A stretch of 64,000 nt of DNA from Methylophilus sp. 14 (GCF_015354345.1 NZ_JADKYS010000005.1:100654-164653), one strand, 5' to 3'. Positions 1-11,167 are shown, numbered from the stretch's first letter. Translations and numbers: made by a program. Notes: generated from the sequence alone by a model not told the origin.

Positions 1-545
1 CGAGGGGTCGCAATCAGCAACTCACAATACGACTCCGCTGCCCGCATAAAATCTTGCGTTGGTAGCACGCCTTGCGCCGCATAAAAACGGAAAATATCGG
101 CCAGCATCTGGTGGATGCGCTGCGGGCCGACGGTTTTCATTGCACGTGATAGCTCGGGGATATGCGACGCCTCGGCAATGCCGATACGGAAAAAAGACAG
201 CATGCGTGGCTCCATCACACGATTGAGTGCGAAGCGGCCAATATCGGTCAGCACCTGCTGTAATGACTTGTTGTGCAAATCCTCTACCTTAAACATGGCA
301 GACACATCCTGCTCCACCATGTGCCGCATGGCTGCAATCAGCAACTCATATTTATTGCTAAAGCGCTCATAAATCGTCCGCGTAGACACGCCGCACACAG
401 AGGCAATATGTGCCACACTGGTTTGCGCCACGCCCTCAGTCATAAACAGCTCCAGCGCCTGCTCCAGCAACAATACATGGCGCTCTTGCTCAGTCCCTGA
501 CTTGGGGCGACCGACTTTGGTTTTCACTTGTACAGGTTCTAACAT
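1..545 (-). CDS. TetR/AcrR family transcriptional regulator (3' end cut by window edge)
   Basis: A DNA-binding repressor-type protein whose C-terminus lies outside the window; about 181 residues are visible from an ATG at 545. The N-terminal TetR helix-turn-helix is clear: the segment SVAHIASVCGVSTRTIYERF at about residues 44-63 is a classic TetR recognition helix with the T-I-Y-x-R-F ending. The basic KVGRPKSG stretch ahead of it is typical of this family, and the rest is the all-helical ligand/dimer domain. Its target is probably its own promoter, since a long palindrome touches the start codon. The divergent neighbour is yaeQ, which may share control. Effector unknown. Confidence 0.9.
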   Translation of the reverse strand, partial: MLEPVQVKTKVGRPKSGTEQERHVLLLEQALELFMTEGVAQTSVAHIASVCGVSTRTIYERFSNKYELLIAAMRHMVEQDVSAMFKVEDLHNKSLQQVLTDIGRFALNRVMEPRMLSFFRIGIAEASHIPELSRAMKTVGPQRIHQMLADIFRFYAAQGVLPTQDFMRAAESYCELLIATP

Positions 546-578
546 AAAATAAAAATAAAACGTTTCATTTTTATTTTA
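545..578. promoter_or_regulatory. Near-perfect AT-rich palindrome, probable TetR operator
   Basis: A 34-bp inverted repeat centred between 561 and 562, with left arm TAAAATAAAAATAAAAC and right arm GTTTCATTTTTATTTTA and only one mismatched pair (557 against 566). It overlaps the first base of the TetR start codon and lies in the 160-bp spacer to yaeQ. The position suggests autorepression. The length and symmetry are seen directly; the protein that binds it is inferred. Confidence 0.6.
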
Positions 579-705
579 CCTGCCACTTTGTCAAACTAGC
601 AAGCGATTTGTTGTAACCCGGCAGATACATGCACGCGACGCGCCATGTTCGCGCGCAGGTTTGCTATACTCGCAGCACTTTTAATTCAGACTGCACTGCA
701 CAGGC

Positions 706-1245
706 ATGGCCCTTAAATCCACCATTTATAAGATAGACGTCAATATTGCCGATATGGATCGGCATTATTACCAGCAACATCACCTCACACTGGCCAAACA
801 CCCTTCAGAGACAGATGAGCGCCTGATGGTGCGCCTGCTGGCCTTCGCGCTATATGCCGATGAGTCGCTGCTGTTTGGCAAGGGCTTGAGCGAAGACGAC
901 GAACCTGATCTCTGGCAAAAAGACCTGACCGGTGCGATTGAGCGCTGGATTTGCGTAGGCTTGCCTGATGAGCGCGACATCCGCAAAGCCTGTGGCCGCT
1001 CAGCGCAGGTAGTGCAAGTGCTGTATGGCGGCAGGACGGCGGACATGTGGTGGGAGCAGAACCATAAAGCGGTACTCAAGCTCGACAATGTCACGGTGAT
1101 TAACCTGCCCGAGACTGAGCAATTAGCTGCCGCCGCTGCGAGAGGGCTTACCATCAGCTTCACCATTCAAGACCGGCAGATATTGGTAAGTTATGAGGGC
1201 GGTAGTTTTGAAATCAGCCCGGTATGGTTAAAAGAAGCCAGTTAA
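706..1245 (+). CDS. yaeQ: YaeQ family protein
   Basis: A 179-residue soluble protein matching the YaeQ family over its full usual length. It begins MALKSTIYKIDVNIADMDR and carries the family segments H-P-S-E-T-D-E-R-L-M-V-R-L-L-A-F near residue 38 and I-C-V-G-L-P-D-E-R-D near residue 85. YaeQ has a PD-(D/E)xK nuclease-like fold; its cellular role is not settled. Early reports linked E. coli YaeQ to suppression of rfaH defects. The gene stands alone between the TetR operator region and a strong stem-loop terminator. Confidence 0.9.
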   Translation: MALKSTIYKIDVNIADMDRHYYQQHHLTLAKHPSETDERLMVRLLAFALYADESLLFGKGLSEDDEPDLWQKDLTGAIERWICVGLPDERDIRKACGRSAQVVQVLYGGRTADMWWEQNHKAVLKLDNVTVINLPETEQLAAAAARGLTISFTIQDRQILVSYEGGSFEISPVWLKEAS

Positions 1246-1247
1246 AC

Positions 1248-1273
1248 AAAAAGCCAGCATTGCTGGCTTTTTT
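1248..1273. terminator. Rho-independent terminator after yaeQ
   Basis: Stem AAAAAGCCAGCA with its complement TGCTGGCTTTTTT, a minimal loop and a T-run, right after the yaeQ stop. The A-run on the other side lets it also end the convergent minus-strand transcript from 1288-1803. A near-copy of this stem follows thiC at 4636-4663. Confidence 0.85.
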
Positions 1274-1287
1274 CATATGAGGGCCGT

Positions 1288-1803
1288 TTAAGGAAAGAGC
1301 CGGTGTTCTGCTGGCCAGACCCCACTGTACATGGCTTCCGGATGATGCCGCATTAACCGCTGGCGCACCTCGCTCAATCTACGCAAAGGCACAGAGACGA
1401 TCATCAAAATATTGCCCTGCTCAATTTGGGCATAATATGATTTGATACGGTAACTAGGTGCGGCCGTCGCCACCGCAGCGGCCCAGGCTGCACATGAAAG
1501 CGCGCCCAACACCATGCAATACGGGATCACCATGAGCGTGACCTCGCCAAACCACCAGGGCACCAAATACGCCAGCATGCCGCCTAACAAGCCGAACACG
1601 GCACCAAACACAAACCCCGCCAGCGCACTGTAAACCACATCAGACTTTTCTACTGCGTTGGCTTTGGGCAAGTTACCCAGGGCCTGTTCATTTTTTGCAT
1701 GAAAGTGAATGTGATCTTCATCAATTCTCTCCAGCAGCAACTCATTCATCATCGCTTGTGCACTTCTAATATTGGGTAAAACAAAATAGAGCCTGCGTCT
1801 CAT
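1288..1803 (-). CDS. Inner-membrane protein with central glycine-rich hydrophobic region
   Basis: A 171-residue protein that I do not recognise by name. The first 60 residues are soluble and start with a ferredoxin-like stretch (RRLYFVLPNIRSAQAMMNELL, with a second RIDEDHIHF strand). Two or three membrane segments follow at about 60-85 and 92-117 (ALAGFVFGAVFGLLGGMLAY has small-residue spacing). The tail contains a strand-like GNILMIVSVP and ends H-H-P-E-A-M-Y-S-G-V-W-P. This layout resembles DUF1269-type/general stress membrane proteins. RBS-like AGGAG precedes the ATG. It is convergent with yaeQ and shares the terminator between them. Confidence 0.7.
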   Translation of the reverse strand: MRRRLYFVLPNIRSAQAMMNELLLERIDEDHIHFHAKNEQALGNLPKANAVEKSDVVYSALAGFVFGAVFGLLGGMLAYLVPWWFGEVTLMVIPYCMVLGALSCAAWAAAVATAAPSYRIKSYYAQIEQGNILMIVSVPLRRLSEVRQRLMRHHPEAMYSGVWPAEHRLFP

Positions 1804-1923
1804 GTCGTTCTCCTATCAATATTGCCAGTCGTTCGCTGGTAGAGTTTTGATAGTGTTTAAACGCAAAGATTCACTTTTTAACACCTGTTGTGCTGGACGG
1901 CCTTGCCACCAATAACGCAAGAT

Positions 1924-3576
1924 TTATCTGTCATCCAGCTTACCAACCCAGACACTGCGCAACTTGGCCAGCTTATAGCGCAAACCAGCGCCTTCGTTGG
2001 AGAGCGCATCGAGAAACAAGGATAAGCGCCGGGATTTAATCACCGTGTAAAACGTGAGCAAACTGACCGGGACAAACACGATGGAAAAATACGCCAGCTT
2101 CTCCATCGTGCTGGCTTGTGTGAGGTCAATCAAATTCATGCCTAGTAAACCGGTTGTCATGGTGCCGATCAGGCCTAAAATGGTCACAACTGTGAGGCGA
2201 ACAACCGTATCCGCCTGGCGCTTGATTTCTTCGCCCTCCAAATACTCGGCCATATCCATAATGCGGCGCCGGGTTTTTTCAAACAGGCTGACGGAATCCA
2301 GTTGCTTCAGCATCAGTGTAAACAGGTCTTTGGCCACGGCCTGGTCAGACACATTTTCAAACCAGTAGCGATGGGTAAAACGTAAAAACACGGCGGTAGC
2401 ATTGCGGATACGGTTACGGAAATTTTTAACCGAGTCTTCACTTTGGATATCCAGGCGACTGATGGCCTGCACCATGCGGTCTGACAACATGAGCAAAGCC
2501 GCTTTCTGGAAATGTGCGATTAAAAACAGCAGGAAATACTGGTTCTGGTAATGACGCTTGATGCCTGTGCGCTCATTGGTAAACACGCGGTGCTGGTGGC
2601 TGCCAACGACAACAAAGTTTTGCCCGGTACACATGATGCGGGTAGTGCTCCACGGGTCTTGCCGGGCTTCGTCCCAATAGCGGTCATAGCAATTATTCTT
2701 TTCGAACTCCTGCAAGAAGTGCTCGGTAAACGGCAGGGTTTCCGAATGCCATGGCTGGCAGACCAGGCCTAGCCGGATCAGGTCACCACGACTCAGCTGG
2801 CTCACATCGTCAAACGACAAATAAGCCATCAGCGGCATGCGCTGATATTCAATTTCACGGTAGCGTAGCTCGCCCTGCTGACCGGAGTAATGCGGCACCA
2901 ACGGATGCAACAACGCCAGCCAGTGCAAGGACACGCAGGGCACATGGTTTTCTTTCACATAGGCCAGGTAGCGCGCCTTGTCTTCGTAATCTGAACGCGC
3001 AATGACTTGTCCTTGCTGATCCAGCCATTCAATCAATTGCGCACAATGCCCGCCCTCGCCAGTGTCATCCCAGTAATTAGGATAGGTGCGGCCCAGGCGG
3101 TACATTACCTCCATGGCCGACTTGAGTGGCAGGTCTTTGCCCGTCACTTCAAATGCCAGCATGGCCACATCAATATCAAAGAAGAAATACAACTCGACAT
3201 GGGAGACGCGCAAGATGAGCGGCTCCGCCTCGCCATGCAGCGTAATGCGCACCTGGCTAATATCACTGCGGGTAAAAATATGAATGGGCGACTCACCATA
3301 GCCGCCAGACTCGCGGCCATGCTTGCCTTCGCCGTATAAAAAACGCTGGGCAAATGGTAAAAAGGTGACGAATTCCTGATATCTGGTTTCACTCAGATGC
3401 GGCGAATCCTGCAAAAACTCGTCTTGTATCTCGACCCATGGCGAATCAGGCGCGGCTTTGAGTAGCTGCCAGGGACGGTGCACGGCGCCCGCACTGTGAT
3501 CGGTCATCAACTGTATCGGCCACAACAGTGTTTGTCGAAAATCTCTTACGATACTGCTTTGCAGGTTGTCCGCCAT
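1924..3576 (-). CDS. CorA-like divalent cation transporter family protein
   Basis: A 550-residue protein with a long cytoplasmic N-terminal domain (about 1-465) and two C-terminal membrane helices (about 466-488 and 500-520). The signature GMN tripeptide of CorA-type Mg2+ channels is seen at the end of the first helix in TTGLLGMNLIDL, followed by a short acidic/polar loop and the second helix. A coiled-coil-prone stretch (SVSLFEKTRRRIMDMAEYLEGEEIKRQAD) leads into helix one, as in the CorA stalk helix. It is much longer than classical CorA (about 320 residues), so this is a divergent large subfamily. Transport of Mg2+ is inferred only from the GMN motif. Confidence 0.75.
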   Translation of the reverse strand: MADNLQSSIVRDFRQTLLWPIQLMTDHSAGAVHRPWQLLKAAPDSPWVEIQDEFLQDSPHLSETRYQEFVTFLPFAQRFLYGEGKHGRESGGYGESPIHIFTRSDISQVRITLHGEAEPLILRVSHVELYFFFDIDVAMLAFEVTGKDLPLKSAMEVMYRLGRTYPNYWDDTGEGGHCAQLIEWLDQQGQVIARSDYEDKARYLAYVKENHVPCVSLHWLALLHPLVPHYSGQQGELRYREIEYQRMPLMAYLSFDDVSQLSRGDLIRLGLVCQPWHSETLPFTEHFLQEFEKNNCYDRYWDEARQDPWSTTRIMCTGQNFVVVGSHQHRVFTNERTGIKRHYQNQYFLLFLIAHFQKAALLMLSDRMVQAISRLDIQSEDSVKNFRNRIRNATAVFLRFTHRYWFENVSDQAVAKDLFTLMLKQLDSVSLFEKTRRRIMDMAEYLEGEEIKRQADTVVRLTVVTILGLIGTMTTGLLGMNLIDLTQASTMEKLAYFSIVFVPVSLLTFYTVIKSRRLSLFLDALSNEGAGLRYKLAKLRSVWVGKLDDR

Positions 3577-3674
3577 GATGGATGCCCTTTAGCCGCTTGC
3601 TTGGAATGTGGACTATAGCGCGGATTGGCAATACAGAATCAGAGAATAAGCGCCGCAAATACCCGCCAAATAAT

Positions 3675-4520
3675 TTAGCCGCAATGTCGATACAAGTCCA
3701 TCATGGTGCGCCCCGCATTCACCAGTTCGTACACCAGCGTGCCCGCCCCTGTGAATACAACAAGCAATACCGTCGCCAATATCAGCTTACCCGTACTGAG
3801 TGCATGGCCTTTGAGATACATCGCCCATAACCGGGCTGACCAGATCAGCAGAATCAGCCCTGCCAGTAACTGCAGGCCTGCGGCCAACTTAAATAATGGC
3901 CTGTCGGTTACCTGCATGTAAATCGCCTGCAAGGCTGTTAGTTGTGTTTGAAACTGTGCACCCAAGGCAGCGTTTGGCCGCACTTCACCACTGCTGGCAT
4001 CGGTTGCGCAAAGCACGTTTTGCTCAATCAAAGGTTTCAGCGTCGCCATGCCTTTTTCCAACTGTATCCATGCTTTTGCAGTGACCGGGTCGGCCAGGCT
4101 GATATTGGTGAGCGAAGCGGCAAATACCTGTATCACCAGCATGACGCCGCAGGCCGCGCACATCAGGCCAAAAAAGCGCTGAAAGCCGCTTTGCACACCG
4201 GCCACTTTGGCCGCCAGGTAAGCCAGTGCCGACAAGCCCAACAACTCAAACAACAACCGTATGGCGGCAAATGCATGAGCGGCCATGCCAGCCTCATCGG
4301 TCGCCAGTTGCACCGGGTTGGTCATTTCAGGAAACACCACGGCCAGCACCAGCGCAATGGTGAAAGAAAGCAGCAAAAAGGCAATCGATTGCTCCAACAG
4401 TGCATTCGGGTCATCCGTATTGAGGTGGTCATGCACCAATTGCGATGGCTGCATCAGCAGGCGGGTAAATTTGCCCAAGTAGGTAGGCAACTCTTTTAAT
4501 ACATCGTCTAACAATGCCAT
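3675..4520 (-). CDS. Five-helix inner-membrane protein, Yip1-like layout
   Basis: A 281-residue protein without a motif I can name with certainty. About five hydrophobic helices are visible (near 46-70, 86-110, 113-137, 215-240 and 248-272), with a soluble loop of about 65 residues between helices three and four. That loop contains a single Cys and an Asn/Gln-rich stretch. The N-terminus (LLDDVLKELPTYLGKFTRLL) is amphipathic and cytoplasmic. The pattern of a short N-terminal tail and clustered helices resembles Yip1-domain proteins. It is transcribed in the same direction as the CorA-like gene 98 bases downstream, so joint transcription is possible. Confidence 0.6.
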   Translation of the reverse strand: MALLDDVLKELPTYLGKFTRLLMQPSQLVHDHLNTDDPNALLEQSIAFLLLSFTIALVLAVVFPEMTNPVQLATDEAGMAAHAFAAIRLLFELLGLSALAYLAAKVAGVQSGFQRFFGLMCAACGVMLVIQVFAASLTNISLADPVTAKAWIQLEKGMATLKPLIEQNVLCATDASSGEVRPNAALGAQFQTQLTALQAIYMQVTDRPLFKLAAGLQLLAGLILLIWSARLWAMYLKGHALSTGKLILATVLLVVFTGAGTLVYELVNAGRTMMDLYRHCG

Positions 4521-4635
4521 GGCACACCTCTTTTACACAGACAGACATACCTTAACACTGTTGTGACGGCGGCGGCTACTTCTGGCAGCGTTTGCAAGCG
4601 GCGCCGAGCAGAGTGTCTGTTGCACGCCACACAGT

Positions 4636-4663
4636 AAAAAGCCAGCATCGCTGCTGGCTTTTT
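4636..4663 (-). terminator. Rho-independent terminator of thiC
   Basis: A perfect 12-bp stem, AAAAAGCCAGCA and TGCTGGCTTTTT, with loop TCGC, 19 bases beyond the thiC stop. On the minus strand it ends in a T-run. It is almost the same stem as the one after yaeQ. Confidence 0.85.
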
Positions 4664-4681
4664 AGGGGCATGAATCAGGCA

Positions 4682-6702
<2,021 letters not shown>

Positions 6703-6766
6703 GGCCGAATTGTGCTGGAAAACGCCTGATAAGGCAAGCAAAACAAAGTTTTGCATCTGCCTGCCA

Positions 6767-6794
6767 TTGACAAATAGACAGACCTGTCTACAAT
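6767..6794 (+). promoter_or_regulatory. Sigma70-type promoter with a 16-bp palindrome in its spacer
   Basis: The -35 TTGACA (6767-6772) and -10 TACAAT (6789-6794) are separated by 16 bases. The palindrome TAGACAG-AC-CTGTCTA (6775-6790) fills this spacer and overlaps the -10. A protein bound there would block RNA polymerase. The sequence style is that of TetR-family operators of the TAGACAG type. It drives the membrane protein gene at 6858. Confidence 0.75.
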
Positions 6795-6857
6795 CACATC
6801 ACCCGACTACAAAAACATACGGGGTTTATTTCAATTCAGGAACTCAGGAGAGATCAT

Positions 6858-7268
6858 ATGGAAGTTTTATTAATCGGTGCAGTCGCCTGCGCCATGGCTT
6901 TAATTTTGTCAGCATGGTTGATGACGTTTGCGCGCTGGTTCCCCATCAAAGGCATAGACGGCGACTTTTTGGTCGACTACAAAACCATGATACGGGCCCA
7001 CGTCGACTATGCCTTGATGGCATTGTTTAACCTGGGATTTTTTGGTGCAGCCAAGGCAGCCGGCGTAGAGTTGCACCACTTTGCCTGTGTCTGTGTGGCG
7101 ATTGGCGGCTTTACCAACCCTACCGTGTTTGTGATTGCGGCGTTTGACCCTGACTTCTGGAGCAAAACCAAATGGAAAGTGTTCTCCGCCATCAGTTTTG
7201 TCATTACTACGGTTGGCTTCGTGACTATCTGCTACCAGTTGCTTTGCCACGCCTTGTGTGCGCACTAA
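6858..7268 (+). CDS. Small four-helix inner-membrane protein
   Basis: A 136-residue, very hydrophobic protein with about four membrane helices (near 3-25, 52-70, 76-98 and 107-130). The loop after helix one has D-G-D-F-L-V-D-Y, and helix two starts with R-A-H-V-D-Y-A-L-M-A-L-F-N. A polar Arg-His pair followed by Asn in a compact four-helix protein is reminiscent of the styrene-oxide isomerase/hydroxylaminobenzene mutase type. That link is weak and I would not assign a reaction. The start has a strong AGGAGA ribosome site. The gene stands alone between the palindromic promoter and a terminator, so it looks inducible by a TetR-type regulator coded elsewhere. Confidence 0.75.
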   Translation: MEVLLIGAVACAMALILSAWLMTFARWFPIKGIDGDFLVDYKTMIRAHVDYALMALFNLGFFGAAKAAGVELHHFACVCVAIGGFTNPTVFVIAAFDPDFWSKTKWKVFSAISFVITTVGFVTICYQLLCHALCAH

Positions 7269-7288
7269 ACAAGCGTTGCCAAGCTCAC

Positions 7289-7312
7289 AAACCCTGCTTC
7301 GGCAGGGTTTTT
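7289..7312 (+). terminator. Rho-independent terminator
   Basis: Stem AAACCCTGC with GCAGGGTTT, TTCG tetraloop and a following T-run, 20 bases after the stop of the four-helix membrane protein gene. Confidence 0.9.
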
Positions 7313-7462
7313 CAATGGTGTCGATCGCAATCATTCACGCCGTCACGCATTGCATAAACTAAGCACGGAATCCTCAATTATTCCGGCATTCGCCACCGCC
7401 CTGCTGCCGTTAGACTATAGGTGGGAAGTAGTATAAGCACAGTAACGCACAAGGCGAATCGC

Positions 7463-10400
7463 ATGGATTGGTACGGTATTTTCTTTTTCAGGGCAGGCGC
7501 TCCAACCGCCCTGCTCTATGGTAGCTATGATGGCTGGCTGGTCGTTCTGTCGGCCGTCGTCGCCATCGGCTCGTCTATTCTGGCGCTGCAATTAACACGC
7601 CTGTCACAAAAACAGACTTCTGTGGTGTCACGCCGCTTTTCTATCATCGCCAGCTCAGTCTCATTAGGCGCTGGCATCTGGGCCATGCATTTTATTGGCA
7701 TGCTGGCCTACCAGATCTGCACCCCGGTTTCTTACTACCCCGACGCAACGCTTGTCTCAATGATGCCTGGTATTCTTGCCTCATACTATGCCCTTAACTT
7801 AATGTCAGAGACACAGATCGACTACCGCAAACTGCTTAAAGGCGGATTCGCCGTCGGCGCCGGTATAGGCACCATGCATTACATAGGCATGCTCGCCATG
7901 CGTATGGAGCCGGAACTCAAGTTTGACCTGGTATGGGTGCTGGTGTCTGTCGTGGTCGCGGTGGCCTTATCCACGCTGTCACTGTGGACAGGCATATTCT
8001 TAAACCAGAAAGGCAAAATCCCGCCCAAAGTGAGCATCATCCTCGGCGGCGTACTCATGGGCAGCGCCATCACCGCCATGCACTACACCGGCATGGCCTC
8101 TGCGCGCTTTCTGGGAGTCGCCAAACCTGGCTTCAACCCGGACGACAACCAGTCCATCACCATGGCACTGGGCATTACGCTGGTCACCATTTTGATTGGC
8201 GTTATCGCCACAGCGATTAACGCATTGATACGCTACCGGCAAATGCTGGCCACCATCCAGGCCAGTGAGACGCGCTTGTCGACCATCCTGGATACCGCAG
8301 TAGACGGCATTGTCACCATTAATACCACCGGTGAAATGATCGCCTGTAATGACGCGGTTGAAAAACTGTTTGGCTGGACCAAGGCAGAGATGAAAGGTAA
8401 AAACATTTCGCTGCTGATGCCAGAACCTGATAGCTCCAACCACCTGTATTACCTGAAAAACTACCAGGCAACTGGCGAGGCAAGAATTATCGGCGAAGGC
8501 CGTGACCTCGATGCCATGCGCAAAGATGGCAGCACGTTCCCGATCAGGCTGGCGATTGGTGAAGTCAAACTTGCCAACGAAACCTTATACGTCGGCTTTA
8601 TCACCGACCTCAGCCACCGCAAAGCGATTGAAGAGGCGGTGCGGCAAAAAGACCAGCAGATCCAGTCTATGATGAACAACATCCCAGGCGTGACTTTTCG
8701 TGTCAGCCTGGCAGGTGAATGGAATATCTTGCTGATCAGCGACGCAGCGCTACAAATGACAGGCTGGCCCGCCAGTGATTTTGTAAGTGGGCAACAACGA
8801 TTTTCCCCCCTGATACACCATGACGATATAGCGCGTGTAAGGCCAATTGCCGTCAAGGCAATTAAACGCTTGGAGAGCTTTGAGGTCGAGTTCAGGATCA
8901 CCGATCGTAGCGGCCATGAAAAGTGGATTTCAGCCTTCGCCTCGCCGCTGTTGAACAAAGACGGCGTCCCGTATGCCATGGACGGTGTCTTGCTGGATAT
9001 TACCGACTCTAAACAAAAGAATGCTGAATTTGAAGGCATTGTGAATGCCATTAACTACGCCACCAATGTGGCTGAATTTACCATTGATGGCTTTGTCATC
9101 AATGCCAACCAGCACTTTCTTGACCTGCTGGGCTACCAACTGGCAGAGATTCAGGGCCGCCATCACTCTATTTTTTGCCCACCTGATTTTGCGCTGACGA
9201 ATGCCTACAAACAAAAATGGTCGTCGCTGCGCCGCGGTGAGTTTGTACATGGCGAATTTTTACGTTATGGCAAGGCAGGCAAACAAATCTGGATTAATGC
9301 CTCGTATAGCCCGGTGCGTGACGTGGATGGCAAAGTGGTTAAGGTATTGATGTTTATGATGGACATCAGCGAGCGCAAGCAAATGGAGCGGGACATGCTG
9401 GCGGCCAAAGAAACCGCCGAACAGGCCGCCAATGCCAAAAGCACCTTTCTGGCAAACATGAGTCATGAAATTCGCACACCCATGAACTCGATTATTGGCT
9501 TTAGCGAGTTGTTGCTGGATACGCCTATGCAGCCTGAGCAACGTAATTATTTATCGACGATCAGCCAGTCTGCCAAGTCATTACTGCATTTGCTCAATGA
9601 TATTCTCGACAGTGCCAAGCTGGAAAAAGGCATGCTGGAACTGGAGATGCTGGATTTCTCCATGCGCGAAATGGTCGATGGCCTGATTTCGTCCCTGTGG
9701 TTACAGGCACGCAAAAAACAGCTGGACCTGAAGTTGAATTTAGCGCCAGAAGCAGCAGGTTACTATATCGGCGCTGAACACCGCATTCGCCAGGTGCTGA
9801 CCAACCTGTTGGGCAATGCCATCAAATTCACCGAAACCGGCCATGTTGAACTCAATGTGCACCTGACAGCCACCGGCGAAGTGCAATTTGACATCATTGA
9901 TACCGGCATCGGGATCGATGAAGACCGGCTGGATGTGATTTTTGAGCCTTTTACGCAGGCAGATGCCTCGATGAGCCGCCGTTTTGGCGGCACCGGCCTG
10001 GGCACCACCATTAGTAAACAATTGGTAGAGTTGATGGGTGGCCGCATTACGGCCAACAGCAAAATTGGCAAAGGCAGCTGCTTTTCCGTCACGCTGTCAC
10101 TGGCAGAAGGCAGTGCGCCGGAGAGTTCAGCGCAAAACGGTGCGTTGGCATTCACCTTGCCAGCGCTCAACATTCTTGCCGCAGATGATATTGAGCAAAA
10201 CCGCAGATTGCTCAACATTGTGCTGGAAAAACAAGGTCACCAACTCACCCTGGCCAGCAACGGCCAAGAGGTCGTCGACGCCTGGCAAGCCCAGCCATAT
10301 GACGTGATTTTGATGGATGTGCAAATGCCGGTCATGGATGGCCTCAGCGCCAGTATGCATATCCGCACACTGGAACAACAGTCCGGCAGGGCCAGAACGC

Positions 10401-11167
10401 CAATTATTGCATTGACCGCCAGCGTGCTCGAGCAAGACCGGCTGGCCGCCGCAGAAGCTGGCATGGATGGCTTTGCGTCCAAGCCGATTGAGCTGCCATT
10501 ATTACTGGCAGAAATTCAGCGCGTGTTGCAACTGGAAGCGGTCGCAATCAGCACCGATACTAGCCCCTCCATGCCTGCAACAACGCATTTTGACCTGAAA
10601 AAAGGCATCCAGTTATGGGGCGACCAGCAAACCTACCTGCATGAAGTCAATGTGTATGTGCAAGAATCCCGCAAACATATCACCACCCTCCAGCAAGCGA
10701 TTGCTACGCAAGATCACGCCTTGCTTAAACAAATCGCACATGCCAATAAAGGGGTGAGCGCCAATCTCGCGTTATTGACTATTCAGGAAAGCTACCATGC
10801 CCTGGAACAGGTCAGTGAGGAGCAATGGCATACCTGCCCAGCGCTGGTGGCACAATTGCAAGCTGACGTGCAGTCACTGCATGCGTCCATCACCCCCTTG
10901 CTTTCGCAGCAAACACTGTCCGCCGCCACCGACCAGACAGCCCTGCCAGCCGGACAATTACTGGATTGGCTGCAAGCGTTACGGACACTGGTCGCCATGA
11001 ATGAACTGGATGATGCGCTCGTCAGCCAACTGGTTCAACACGCCCCGGCCAGCTGGCGCACGGCGTTAAACACCATTACGCAGCTATTGAATGACTTTGA
11101 CTTTGAGCAAGCGACCATGCATATTGACCAGCTACTGGCAATCCAGACCCAGGAGGCCTCCTCATGA
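7463..11167 (+). CDS. MHYT-PAS hybrid histidine kinase with REC and Hpt domains
   Basis: A membrane sensor kinase of 1234 residues. The N-terminal MHYT domain (about 10-235) shows three M-H-[FY]-[IT]-G-M motifs (MHFIGML, MHYIGML, MHYTGMA), thought to bind a metal and sense a diatomic gas. Three PAS domains follow (about 270-390, 400-515, 525-645), then HisKA with the phospho-His in MSHEIRTPMNS (about 668), HATPase with GTGLG, a REC domain with Asp about 951 (ILMDVQMPVMDG), and an Hpt domain with His about 1093 (AHANKG). I prefer ATG 7463 over the in-frame GTG 7421. Its stop overlaps the next gene, so it most likely signals through that HD-GYP regulator. Confidence 0.9.
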   Translation: MDWYGIFFFRAGAPTALLYGSYDGWLVVLSAVVAIGSSILALQLTRLSQKQTSVVSRRFSIIASSVSLGAGIWAMHFIGMLAYQICTPVSYYPDATLVSMMPGILASYYALNLMSETQIDYRKLLKGGFAVGAGIGTMHYIGMLAMRMEPELKFDLVWVLVSVVVAVALSTLSLWTGIFLNQKGKIPPKVSIILGGVLMGSAITAMHYTGMASARFLGVAKPGFNPDDNQSITMALGITLVTILIGVIATAINALIRYRQMLATIQASETRLSTILDTAVDGIVTINTTGEMIACNDAVEKLFGWTKAEMKGKNISLLMPEPDSSNHLYYLKNYQATGEARIIGEGRDLDAMRKDGSTFPIRLAIGEVKLANETLYVGFITDLSHRKAIEEAVRQKDQQIQSMMNNIPGVTFRVSLAGEWNILLISDAALQMTGWPASDFVSGQQRFSPLIHHDDIARVRPIAVKAIKRLESFEVEFRITDRSGHEKWISAFASPLLNKDGVPYAMDGVLLDITDSKQKNAEFEGIVNAINYATNVAEFTIDGFVINANQHFLDLLGYQLAEIQGRHHSIFCPPDFALTNAYKQKWSSLRRGEFVHGEFLRYGKAGKQIWINASYSPVRDVDGKVVKVLMFMMDISERKQMERDMLAAKETAEQAANAKSTFLANMSHEIRTPMNSIIGFSELLLDTPMQPEQRNYLSTISQSAKSLLHLLNDILDSAKLEKGMLELEMLDFSMREMVDGLISSLWLQARKKQLDLKLNLAPEAAGYYIGAEHRIRQVLTNLLGNAIKFTETGHVELNVHLTATGEVQFDIIDTGIGIDEDRLDVIFEPFTQADASMSRRFGGTGLGTTISKQLVELMGGRITANSKIGKGSCFSVTLSLAEGSAPESSAQNGALAFTLPALNILAADDIEQNRRLLNIVLEKQGHQLTLASNGQEVVDAWQAQPYDVILMDVQMPVMDGLSASMHIRTLEQQSGRARTPIIALTASVLEQDRLAAAEAGMDGFASKPIELPLLLAEIQRVLQLEAVAISTDTSPSMPATTHFDLKKGIQLWGDQQTYLHEVNVYVQESRKHITTLQQAIATQDHALLKQIAHANKGVSANLALLTIQESYHALEQVSEEQWHTCPALVAQLQADVQSLHASITPLLSQQTLSAATDQTALPAGQLLDWLQALRTLVAMNELDDALVSQLVQHAPASWRTALNTITQLLNDFDFEQATMHIDQLLAIQTQEASS

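Noticed and set aside
1248..4663. Near-identical AAAAAGCCAGC stems at 1248 and 4636 considered as mobile repeat ends
   Set aside because: Both follow a gene stop directly and have terminator geometry; no direct repeats or transposase lie between them.
8461..9051. 196-codon minus-strand frame in the hybrid kinase gene
   Set aside because: Shadow of the PAS region; low-complexity Ser/Ala-rich translation without a start site.
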